DNA of 34,035 nucleotides, taken from positions 1 to 34,035 of the forward strand of contig DFXY01000054.1 in assembly GCA_002381945.1 (NCBI GenBank). The letters run 5' to 3'. Both the position numbers and the translations under genes were made by a program. The DNA comes from Bacteriovoracaceae bacterium UBA4096. Its GTDB lineage: Bacteria; Bdellovibrionota; Bacteriovoracia; Bacteriovoracales; Bacteriovoracaceae. The notes under the pieces were generated by a model. It did not search any database. It saw only the letters and a list, made by a program, of their open reading frames with translations, and was not told the origin of the DNA. Positions 24,303 to 32,072 of the stretch are shown in pieces. Position 1 is the first letter of the stretch. Each line of letters begins with the position of its first letter.

Positions 24303-24671
24303 ATGATGAAAAAATACGCTTTTTTGTTGCTTCTTTTAACTCAGTTGTCCTGGTCTGATGATGGGAATAAGTCCCTGGCCGGTTTTGATCCTAAAGTTGA
24401 CATTATTGCTGATAATTATGAGGCAGGCCCCTTTCTGATTTATAACTGTGAAGAAAAACATTGGGTCTGTGTGACCCTCCCGTATTTTAAAGAATGTGAA
24501 GAAAAACGTTTTAAGGAAACGGTCCGGCCGGCAACTCATCACTCATGTGCAGCAGTGGGTGAGTTTCCTACTAAAAAATCCTGCTTTCAAAGGCAGTTGT
24601 TTATGACAACTCATCAGCACGGTTCAAGGTTTTGTATTAAAGATGAATGGAAAGGCAAGGCAGTTAATTAG
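24303..24671 (+). CDS. Small secreted cysteine-rich protein
   Basis: I do not recognise this 122-residue protein. It has a signal peptide (MMKKYAFLLLLLTQLSWS) and a mature part with exactly six cysteines (NC, VC, EC, SC, SC, FC), consistent with three disulfides in the periplasm or outside. The start may be 24303 or the adjacent ATG at 24306; the ribosome site is weak. It is divergent from the suf operon and ends two bases from a convergent FHA gene. An even cysteine count and signal peptide make it a good gene call despite unknown function. Confidence 0.72.
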   Translation: MMKKYAFLLLLLTQLSWSDDGNKSLAGFDPKVDIIADNYEAGPFLIYNCEEKHWVCVTLPYFKECEEKRFKETVRPATHHSCAAVGEFPTKKSCFQRQLFMTTHQHGSRFCIKDEWKGKAVN

Positions 24672-24673
24672 CC

Positions 24674-25228
24674 TTACTCATACATTTCTTCTGGGCTCAG
24701 GGGCATCTCTTGATTTTTTTGATCTTGATAGTAGAGATATCCCGCGATTGCTAAAACCATAATGGTGGCAACCAAAAGTAAAACATTCTTTTTTGATGAA
24801 GCGGGCGCTGGCCCTTTTTTTAGCTGCTCATGTTTACCAGTCTTAGAAGCTGGTCTTTTTAAATTTGGATTTGTTTTATTGAGCGGATTCTGTAAATTTT
24901 TTGTTTGTTGTTCAATCTTATAATTCAAGTTTTCTTCCTGCTCAATTCTCAAGCTTTGAACTGCACCAAACGACAGATTCAAATACTCCGGAACTGCTGT
25001 TGGGGTGCTGGGCGCAATTCTTTTATCATCAATAAAAACCCCATTAGCACTCTCTAGATCAGTAATAAAAAACTGACCGTTTTTATTTTCTATTAGACAA
25101 TGTTTTCGTGACATTCCTTCATGAGGAATCACCACATCTGCCTGAGTGGACCTACCTATAACAAAACTTGGCTTGGAGATTTCAAATACTAACTCTTCAC
25201 CATCTATCAACTTACAAATCAGCCGCAT
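24674..25228 (-). CDS. FHA-domain protein with C-terminal membrane span (FHA-3)
   Basis: The 184-residue protein has an FHA domain (about 1-95) with GRS (25-27), SRKH (40-43) and NG (62-63), in which the usual DLGSKNGV is DLESANGV. A long Lys/Pro/Asn-rich linker follows, then one membrane span (about 148-167) and a 17-residue acidic tail. It lies downstream of the minor-pilin operon, beyond a strong hairpin, and has no clear ribosome site or promoter of its own, so read-through from the pilin operon is possible. Confidence 0.9.
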   Translation of the reverse strand: MRLICKLIDGEELVFEISKPSFVIGRSTQADVVIPHEGMSRKHCLIENKNGQFFITDLESANGVFIDDKRIAPSTPTAVPEYLNLSFGAVQSLRIEQEENLNYKIEQQTKNLQNPLNKTNPNLKRPASKTGKHEQLKKGPAPASSKKNVLLLVATIMVLAIAGYLYYQDQKNQEMPLSPEEMYE

Positions 25229-25239
25229 AATTTCAAGAA

Positions 25240-25265
25240 AGGGGTCTGGTAGAGACCAGACCCCT
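25240..25265 (-). terminator. Hairpin terminator after the pilin operon
   Basis: A perfect 11-bp stem (AGGGGTCTGGT with ACCAGACCCCT, four-base loop) begins seven bases after the EF-hand gene stop and is followed on the minus strand by TTCTTG. It probably ends the pilin operon, with partial read-through into FHA-3 whose ATG lies 11 bases further on. Confidence 0.7.
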
Positions 25266-25272
25266 GGTTACC

Positions 25273-26754
25273 TTATTCTAGTGGGGATAGCCAAATATCT
25301 AAGACTTCTCCCTGTTTAACTTTTCCATCTTTAACAAACGTAAACTGACTTCTTTCACGGGCCCGGGCCCGATCACCAAACTTAGTTACATCACGACTAG
25401 TATACTTAAGAGATATGGCCGTGACACCTTTAGATTTTAAAGTTGATAGCTCTGAGGATTCAGATACGCCATCTCCGTTTGCATCATTCCAAAGTCTAAG
25501 CTCTTTAAAAATAGCATCCTTCGAATCAATCACATTGTCACCATTCTTATCATGAATTTTAAGGGTCAAAAACCCGTTTTCATGATCAGCATTTTTTCCG
25601 AAAAGTTGAGCATCAGATGTGATGGATTCTTCTCCCTTCAGGTGGGCAAGGAAGTATCCAGGGGCCTTCTCTTCAGGCCAGTTCACACGAGTGCCTTCTT
25701 TTACACCGTAAAGAGAGAAAAGGGAGACTCCTGAAAACTGAGGAAGTTTTTGATCAAAGAACAACATAAGAGGAGAGTAGTAACCACCACAGAAGCCTTC
25801 CATACCAGGGAATTTAACCTGGGCCGTGAAAGTCTGGTAGGCGGTGGCCTCATCAAAGGATTCAAGCTCTCTTTGCGCCGCTAACACTCTGGTCGAACCA
25901 TTATTGCCGGGCTGAGTGAAACTGATACTGTGGCGAGGTGGTTTATCAATTAGGATTTTACCATGTTTAATTGCATTGTTACCAATAATGGCATTCATTG
26001 GATCTTTGTATCGGATCTTAATGTTATTGGTGTGGGCCTCAACTTCAACATTTGTCAGTTCTTTACCTTCCTTGTAGACCTTAACTAAGTGACTTAGGTC
26101 AGGTAAGCGGGAAGGATAGTAGCAGCTTACCGCCGAAGTAATCATCTTCCCATGTTTATTATCCACAGTGAACTTGTACAAACAAGTTACTTGGCTATCA
26201 ACTTCTTCATCCGGTGTGCCAATGAGAGTAGCGTAAAGTGGAACACCACCATACTTGGCAAACTCAGCTCCGAGATAAGGATTTCCTTGTGGGTTAGTTT
26301 TTTCCAACCAGCCAGCTAATTTATAATCATAATTAGCTTTCTTCCAAGGGACATAACAAGTCATGTCTTTATAGCCAGACTTGGACATGTCCTGACCTTC
26401 TTTAAACATACAGTCAGTGCGAACACCGGCCGAGCCCCAAGTCATCCGTGCCGGAAAGACTACTTTGAGTTCGTCTTTCTTAGTAGGGGTTTTTGGATCT
26501 GCCATGTTAAGAGTCATGGTGATGTCTTGTGAAGGATTCATCTGACGGTCATAAGAGAATGCCCGTAGGTTGGTCCCAAAACAGTAAGGCTTCACATTCA
26601 ACTCAAAACTACAGGCACCACTGCCGCAGTTATTCTTTCTGCTTTGACCGATAGGTGGAATCCCACCTCCGGAAGCTCCGAAAGGTGCAACGCTAAACTG
26701 AGCGAATGCATCCAAATTCAAAAACAGAGAGAGAGATAAGACTAAAATCTTCAT
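25273..26754 (-). CDS. Secreted protein with C-terminal EF-hand-like calcium sites
   Basis: The 493-residue protein has a signal peptide (about 1-19, ending DAFA). The body is not recognisable but holds several cysteine pairs (for example NNCGSGACSFE near the N-terminus). Near the C-terminus are two EF-hand-like loops, DKNGDNVIDSKD (from 402) and DANGDGVSESSE (from 424), with LRLWNDANGDG between, a pattern also found in RTX-type and other exported proteins. It follows PilW by 23 bases with an AGAGG site, so it is the last gene of the minor-pilin operon. By position and calcium sites it could be a pilus-tip or adhesion protein, in the way PilY1 is, although it shows no PilY1 beta-propeller that I can see. 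Confidence 0.75.
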   Translation of the reverse strand: MKILVLSLSLFLNLDAFAQFSVAPFGASGGGIPPIGQSRKNNCGSGACSFELNVKPYCFGTNLRAFSYDRQMNPSQDITMTLNMADPKTPTKKDELKVVFPARMTWGSAGVRTDCMFKEGQDMSKSGYKDMTCYVPWKKANYDYKLAGWLEKTNPQGNPYLGAEFAKYGGVPLYATLIGTPDEEVDSQVTCLYKFTVDNKHGKMITSAVSCYYPSRLPDLSHLVKVYKEGKELTNVEVEAHTNNIKIRYKDPMNAIIGNNAIKHGKILIDKPPRHSISFTQPGNNGSTRVLAAQRELESFDEATAYQTFTAQVKFPGMEGFCGGYYSPLMLFFDQKLPQFSGVSLFSLYGVKEGTRVNWPEEKAPGYFLAHLKGEESITSDAQLFGKNADHENGFLTLKIHDKNGDNVIDSKDAIFKELRLWNDANGDGVSESSELSTLKSKGVTAISLKYTSRDVTKFGDRARARERSQFTFVKDGKVKQGEVLDIWLSPLE

Positions 26755-26777
26755 ACGTACCTCTTTTTAGAAGAAAA

Positions 26778-27872
26778 CTACTTGAGACTTTTCTTCATTC
26801 TGACCTTTCTTAACTTATATTCGACAACAGGGTTCGAAACATTCTTTCTTGAGAACACTATTGACTTAATCCCCGACATTAACGTCAGCGGCTTTTCAAA
26901 CTTTATACTGCCATTGCTAAAAGATGCTTTTGCCCGTTTAAGTAGCACTTGATGATCCAGGGCCTCTTTTGTTGGTTTTTCAAGGTAATACTCAACCACT
27001 TCCACCGGGGTTAGTACGGTTCGATCATCAGTCCCCGGAATAAAAGGTAGTTTTTCATAAAACGTTTTGGTTGACTTGATCCCGTTAGGAATATCCACAA
27101 CACCCATACATTTAAAATCTTTGTCCGGTCTGCAAACCCGGTAGTTAGTTTTTAAGAGACTTTCTTTGCCATTGATCGGGTAGTAGGATAAATCGGCCGA
27201 TGGGCTCTTATTCACTACACCCAGCATTTTAAACGGTCTTTTGACCGCATAATCACATGTTCCTGAGATCGAACAAGTAACACGGCAAGTACCCGTGTTA
27301 TTCATCTGCATGACAGAGGTGTAACAATCAAAGAATTCCACTTCAGAAGTCAGCATCATGATTCTGTTTTCAATCCAGGGAGATTCCGGAAGATTACTTT
27401 TGGAAATTGAATACTGCTCAGAGGTATGCTGCCAGTTGACTCCACCAAAACTTTTATCAGGTTTAAACACTGATCTGGGATGAACAGAAAGCCGTTGAAT
27501 TTCTTTACCGAGGCTTTTCTTAACTATGAAATACATGGATCTTGACTTCATTTCACCGGCCTTGATTTCAAGAGTTAACTGGCGGGAGCATTTTTCTTGC
27601 CGGCAGTATTCATTTTTAGCAAAAGTATAAAACGGTAATCCGGTATCATCGGCAAGGTTTAAATAATTAAAGCTTGGTTCTGCACCACTCAAGTCACGAG
27701 TAATCACTTTTGAGGCACCAAAACGAGCAATGGTGACCATGATGTCTTCACTTAAAGTATTAGTTTCTTTGGTCGCAAACAGATAAAGATTATACCCAAT
27801 CGTGGCCAGAAAGCCTGACAGGCCGATTGCGATAGTCATCTCTAATAAAGAAAATCCTCGATTATTTCTCAT
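26778..27872 (-). CDS. Minor pilin, PilW-like
   Basis: The 364-residue protein starts with a type III prepilin leader: RNNRG followed by FSLLEMTIAIGLSGFLATIGY, with cleavage after Gly and the conserved Glu5. The rest is a large globular domain with several cysteine pairs. This fits PilW-type minor pilins, which with PilV and PilX form the priming or tip complex of type IV pili. Its start overlaps the PilV stop (ATGA), so the two are translationally coupled. A pseudopilin of a type II secretion system (GspJ-like) is possible; the V-W-X order favours pili. Confidence 0.85.
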   Translation of the reverse strand: MRNNRGFSLLEMTIAIGLSGFLATIGYNLYLFATKETNTLSEDIMVTIARFGASKVITRDLSGAEPSFNYLNLADDTGLPFYTFAKNEYCRQEKCSRQLTLEIKAGEMKSRSMYFIVKKSLGKEIQRLSVHPRSVFKPDKSFGGVNWQHTSEQYSISKSNLPESPWIENRIMMLTSEVEFFDCYTSVMQMNNTGTCRVTCSISGTCDYAVKRPFKMLGVVNKSPSADLSYYPINGKESLLKTNYRVCRPDKDFKCMGVVDIPNGIKSTKTFYEKLPFIPGTDDRTVLTPVEVVEYYLEKPTKEALDHQVLLKRAKASFSNGSIKFEKPLTLMSGIKSIVFSRKNVSNPVVEYKLRKVRMKKSLK

Positions 27873-28339
27873 GGGTCCTTCACTATGAAATCATATTGTT
27901 TAAATTGTCCTGGAAACAGTTCCTTATGGGTCAATCTTACCGTGACCTTATAAAGTCCTCTGAATTCCATGTTACCGGCCTTCATAGGCGCCACGACATA
28001 TCCCAGTTTTCCCGGGCATCCCGGATATTCCTCTACCGGAATAATGCCATCATTTACCCAGCATAATTTTAAGCTATTCTCTACAGCTTCATACGTGGTG
28101 TGATTTAGAAAGTTCTCAGATTGAAAGTCGACTTTTTCCATAGCAATGTTTGAGCGGACAGATTCCATAAGGCCTGTCATGAGATTTTCCATGGTGGCGC
28201 TTTTATCAACAATGGCCTTCTTTTCACCCAGAAAATCCACAGCATTTAGGATGATGAAGGCCCCTACGCCTGCGAGAGCGAAGCCCATCAGGACTTCAAC
28301 CATACCGAAACCTTTTTGCGTTTTGATAAGTGTCTTCAT
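27869..28339 (-). CDS. Minor pilin, PilV-like
   Basis: The 156-residue protein has a prepilin leader (MKTLIKTQKG) and the span FGMVEVLMGFALAGVGAFII, with Glu5 in place. Its small size, and its position between the PilX-like and PilW-like genes, fit PilV. Both ends overlap neighbours by four bases (ATGA), making a tightly coupled operon. The mature domain has two cysteines in the middle (LCWVND and GCPG). It may alternatively be GspI-like. Confidence 0.85.
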   Translation of the reverse strand: MKTLIKTQKGFGMVEVLMGFALAGVGAFIILNAVDFLGEKKAIVDKSATMENLMTGLMESVRSNIAMEKVDFQSENFLNHTTYEAVENSLKLCWVNDGIIPVEEYPGCPGKLGYVVAPMKAGNMEFRGLYKVTVRLTHKELFPGQFKQYDFIVKDP

Positions 28340-31248
28340 CTGATCATATCCACTCTGGATTCTTCACGGATTACCCATTTCTGAATCCTGTTTGTTTTTT
28401 GTGAAGTCATAACATCCCCGGGATTGGCAATCCCAATATCCGGATCTACAGTTGTCCAGCTAAAGTTATTCGGTCCATTTGTAACTAGATCCAGAGGACT
28501 ACATGATTGGATGGATGAGCTCACTTGAGAATTATTGATAATATCAACCCATGTTTTATTCATAAGGTTTTTTGATAAGTCACAAGCAGGCTTGTGGCCA
28601 TTGAGGTCGGACATAATTAAATCTGATGCTTTTGTATCCCATACGCTGTGCCAGTAAACTGGTACATTCATGGCAGGAGGCTGAATTAATTCATGCACAA
28701 TAAAGGTACCAATCATATAAAGTGGCGTTGACCTGTCTTGAATGATGAGTTTATTACACACATAGAATCCGTAAACATGAGTTCTGTTCGCAGGGATAGT
28801 ACATTCCTCGACAACTGATTTGGTTGTTGAGGGAGCGTGACCTTCAAAGGGCGGATTATGCTCATCACCTGGATAAAATACGATAGGTGTTGCAGGTGAG
28901 TGATCACTTGAATCAACCTGGGCCCCGGGAGGAGTATTGGCGTAATTCCAGGCAAAGTTCGTACTGCCAGACATGTCGAGATCCCAGTCTGCGACACCCA
29001 TACCATCAGGGCAGTCCAATTCTACCAATGGGGTGGGATCATCTTCCAGAACAGCATTGTTATAAGTGTTCATCCATCTGCTGGTGCGGAAGTTTTCAGA
29101 GGATTTTCCAAAAGAACGATTTAAGAAATCGACTTCTCCACCTTCGGCCCCTTTAACATCAATATCAATATAAAGATTTGAGTATGGGCCATAGTGATAA
29201 GGGGTGAATGAAAAGCGCATAGTCTCTGAGATCTTACTTCTTACCATGTTAAAAAATGGTTTCCATTCTGGTGTATAGGTGAAGTCCAGGTATCTTTGAT
29301 TTAAAACTTCTTTACTTAGATGAGGCTCCACATGATTAAGTGTTACTGTCATCGTGGCAGGCTTGTTACTATCAATTAAGAGTTTAATTTCTTCAAGTTT
29401 ACTTTTTAGTTTATCTTTGGCCTGGTTATAATCACTGATTTCTCGATTGTAATCACACGTTTTATCTTTTTGACTGTCGCAGCTTGCAAATTTATAACCA
29501 AAGAATTCACATTGCTCAGAAGTTCTTCTGTTACATTGATAATCCAGATCATCCCCGGCCTTTCTGAACTCCTGGGCTTCAGGTATGTTGTAAAGGACAT
29601 GGCCCCAATCAATAACACTCTTATAATTGGAGCGATCACGATTTGAAGTGTTGTTAACAAATGTTCCCAGTTTGCTGCTGGTTAAATCAAAATGGGGAAG
29701 GTTTAATGAAATTTGAACCTTGGTTCCTACACCCATTGTTCCGTAATAACTTTCAATTGGGCTATTCCAATTAGATTCTCCGTATCTGAAACCGACTGAA
29801 CCCAATGCGCGATTTCCTTCAGGTGAGCTGATATCAAATAAAAATTTCCGCTGATTGAGACTTGGGAGTGAAGGTTCATCTTCATCACCGCCCCATTCCC
29901 ACCATTTTTTCTTTGGTTTCTCTACCGGTGCCTGATTATAGTCTTTGCTGGCCTGACCGGCCTCATTGGAGGGTTTAAAACGGTTCCTCTTGGTAAAAGA
30001 CAGTTTTAGGCGTAAGGATTCCTGAGCAGGGGAATACCCACTGTAGGCCAAAAGAGTATCATAATTAACACTTGGTTTTAGAAGAGCATTATTTTCTTCA
30101 ATACAGGCTTCCAGAGTCCCAACATCTCCGGATGAGACAGATGAGTAATCAAAAAGATTATGGAATCCTTTGTCTTCAGATGAGTCCAAATGAACGCCAG
30201 CTAAAAAACCTCGAAAGTTATCATAATAATCTTGTTTTGAACGATATGGGTGTCCTCTGTCATCAAAGGTGTACTTACTCTTATCGGAATTGGCGATCAG
30301 GCCCGCATGAAAAATCCCGCCGTTATTTTTTCCTGAGTTAAAAATACCGAGTGTAAGAGTGTTGTAGAAAACGCTCGAAACATTTTTGTCAGCACTTGGA
30401 GGGGGTAGGATAAAGTCCCCGGCCACATATACAGGGCCATGATATTCGTTATGAAGTTTTCCATCCAGATTTCCATACTTAATTAAACTGAAAGTATGAA
30501 GCCTGCGTGGATAAAAAGTATAGTAACTGGTAGAATCGGCCTGTTTTAAGATTAAGCAACTGAAACGGGTTTTAATGATATCGGATTTAATGTGAATGCC
30601 GATCTTGCGTTCATCGCCGCCACCGATATTGTTGAAATCATTTACCTGGAAAATTTCGATATCTATTTGATTAACACAATCCTTGATTTTATTGGCCATC
30701 ACATACAGTGGATGCTCTGAAGTCATGTCTTTTAGAACTGCTTGAGTAATCTTGAAAGTAAGTTTTCCATTAGGGGGTCTTACGTCTTCGTATTTCAGCA
30801 AACGACTTGTTTTTTGTGGATTGGAGTTATAGCGCAAGTAATTGAGTGCCAGAATTTTATTTGATTCTTCCTGGGACGGGGCCGCTGTAAAAGTTTTCCC
30901 AATGTTTTCTGCACTCCATAAAATCCTTTCAAGATTTCCTGGGTAAGTGACTATGTCTTCCATTGCTTTAGTGGAACCGCAGGCATTAGACATCAGCATG
31001 TCTGACACGCCGTTTGTATGATTGAGACACCACTTCTCGCGAATTCCATGAACCAGATAATCGTTTAAGCTTCCAATAAAGACCCGGTAAGAAATAATGG
31101 CCTCTGCTTTTTTCTTTTCACTTTGAAGTTTTGGGATCATGTCAGTAGCAACGTAACCAATACCACCTACTGCCAGGGCGAGGATCATCACCATAAAGAG
31201 CATGGACATGCCTAGTTGGTTTGATGAGATTTTGCGTAAAGACTTCAT
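28336..31248 (-). CDS. Giant PilX-like minor pilin or pilus-associated protein
   Basis: The 970-residue protein begins MKSLRKISSNQLG followed by a pilin-like hydrophobic helix (MSMLFMVMILALAVGGIGYVAT), as in PilX-type minor pilins, which often lack Glu5. PilX and GspK proteins are normally about 150-350 residues, so this is three or more times the usual size. The large exported part is rich in aromatic and charged residues and has many paired cysteines. I start at 31248, where the pilin leader lies; the frame runs 26 residues further. No ribosome site is seen before this ATG. It heads the operon with PilV, PilW and the EF-hand protein. Confidence 0.75.
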   Translation of the reverse strand: MKSLRKISSNQLGMSMLFMVMILALAVGGIGYVATDMIPKLQSEKKKAEAIISYRVFIGSLNDYLVHGIREKWCLNHTNGVSDMLMSNACGSTKAMEDIVTYPGNLERILWSAENIGKTFTAAPSQEESNKILALNYLRYNSNPQKTSRLLKYEDVRPPNGKLTFKITQAVLKDMTSEHPLYVMANKIKDCVNQIDIEIFQVNDFNNIGGGDERKIGIHIKSDIIKTRFSCLILKQADSTSYYTFYPRRLHTFSLIKYGNLDGKLHNEYHGPVYVAGDFILPPPSADKNVSSVFYNTLTLGIFNSGKNNGGIFHAGLIANSDKSKYTFDDRGHPYRSKQDYYDNFRGFLAGVHLDSSEDKGFHNLFDYSSVSSGDVGTLEACIEENNALLKPSVNYDTLLAYSGYSPAQESLRLKLSFTKRNRFKPSNEAGQASKDYNQAPVEKPKKKWWEWGGDEDEPSLPSLNQRKFLFDISSPEGNRALGSVGFRYGESNWNSPIESYYGTMGVGTKVQISLNLPHFDLTSSKLGTFVNNTSNRDRSNYKSVIDWGHVLYNIPEAQEFRKAGDDLDYQCNRRTSEQCEFFGYKFASCDSQKDKTCDYNREISDYNQAKDKLKSKLEEIKLLIDSNKPATMTVTLNHVEPHLSKEVLNQRYLDFTYTPEWKPFFNMVRSKISETMRFSFTPYHYGPYSNLYIDIDVKGAEGGEVDFLNRSFGKSSENFRTSRWMNTYNNAVLEDDPTPLVELDCPDGMGVADWDLDMSGSTNFAWNYANTPPGAQVDSSDHSPATPIVFYPGDEHNPPFEGHAPSTTKSVVEECTIPANRTHVYGFYVCNKLIIQDRSTPLYMIGTFIVHELIQPPAMNVPVYWHSVWDTKASDLIMSDLNGHKPACDLSKNLMNKTWVDIINNSQVSSSIQSCSPLDLVTNGPNNFSWTTVDPDIGIANPGDVMTSQKTNRIQKWVIREESRVDMIR

Positions 31249-31400
31249 ATACTTATTAACCGTTATAACTAACTGCAATACAAGAGGTCTTGCTAGTGAG
31301 TAAGTGTTTTTTATTTGTTTTTGCATTTTTATTCATTATTTAACTCAACTATTCCAGTAAGATACCGATGCTATATCTAGTTAATCCAAATTCGCATCCT

Positions 31401-31425
31401 GTTATTGTTTGAATAACTAAACAAT
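31401..31425. other. Interlaced inverted repeats in the gap before the pilin operon
   Basis: The 254-base gap at 31249-31502 lies upstream of the PilX-like gene and downstream of FHA-4. In it GTTAT pairs with ATAAC (31401-31405, 31413-31417) and ATTGTTT pairs with AAACAAT (31404-31410, 31419-31425); the two cannot form together. The gap also has a short direct repeat AAATATC. No supported gene was seen. A possible operator or RNA switch for the pilin operon. Confidence 0.35.
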
Positions 31426-31502
31426 TTAAGGATGATCGAAATGTTGGCAGTTCTGATTAAATATCGGAAATATCATGGATTTCTTGAATTTTTTTAAGAA
31501 GT

Positions 31503-32072
31503 TTAAACCTGATCTGGGGCAAGAAACCAAGCTGCGATCAGGATCAACGCTGCTATGACAAGTAAGAGTAATCTTCCATACTCTTTTTTAGGCTTAGGTG
31601 CGGGTCTTCGTTTTTCCGTAATGGGATTTCTTGGCCCTTTAACTATTGGCTTCTTTTCAAGCTCCAAAGTGATTGAAGGCCTGTTAAGTTCAATCCGGGA
31701 AATTCTCATAGTGGCCGTGAAGTCACCAGTATCGGCAACGGTGGAGCTGATAACTTTTGGAGAGTTTTGCTCCACTTTGGCCGATTGACTGAGCTCACAT
31801 TCAAGCTTGCCCAATGAAACTTGAGAGGTGGCAGTTAGTGGGACTTTCGTTTTAGGGGGAATCCTCTGTCCATTAACAGTCACCCCGTTAGAACTTCCTA
31901 AATCAGTTATATAAAAAAGATCTTTGATGATTTCAATCTGGCAATGATTGCGTGAGATTGATTCATGAGGAATGACCAGGTCACACTTTGGTGAACGCCC
32001 TACGATGACTGACTTTTTGTGAGTCACGAGATCCAATGTTTTATCAAACTCAATTTGAACTGATAGTCTCAT
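31503..32072 (-). CDS. FHA-domain protein with C-terminal membrane anchor (FHA-4)
   Basis: The 189-residue protein has an FHA domain with GRS (25-27), SRNH (40-43) and NG (62-63) in ITDLGSSNGV, a proline/lysine-rich linker, and one membrane span near the C-terminus (about 168-184, LLLLVIAALILIAAWF). Its ATG overlaps the argS stop in a TAATG junction, so it is translated with arginyl-tRNA synthetase although the functions are unrelated. The layout is the same as FHA-1. Confidence 0.92.
   Translation of the reverse strand: MRLSVQIEFDKTLDLVTHKKSVIVGRSPKCDLVIPHESISRNHCQIEIIKDLFYITDLGSSNGVTVNGQRIPPKTKVPLTATSQVSLGKLECELSQSAKVEQNSPKVISSTVADTGDFTATMRISRIELNRPSITLELEKKPIVKGPRNPITEKRRPAPKPKKEYGRLLLLVIAALILIAAWFLAPDQV

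Noticed and set aside
31432..31497. A 21-codon frame on the plus strand after a TTTAAGG-like site, in the gap upstream of the pilin operon
   Set aside because: Too short to judge, no family resemblance, and no promoter or terminator around it.
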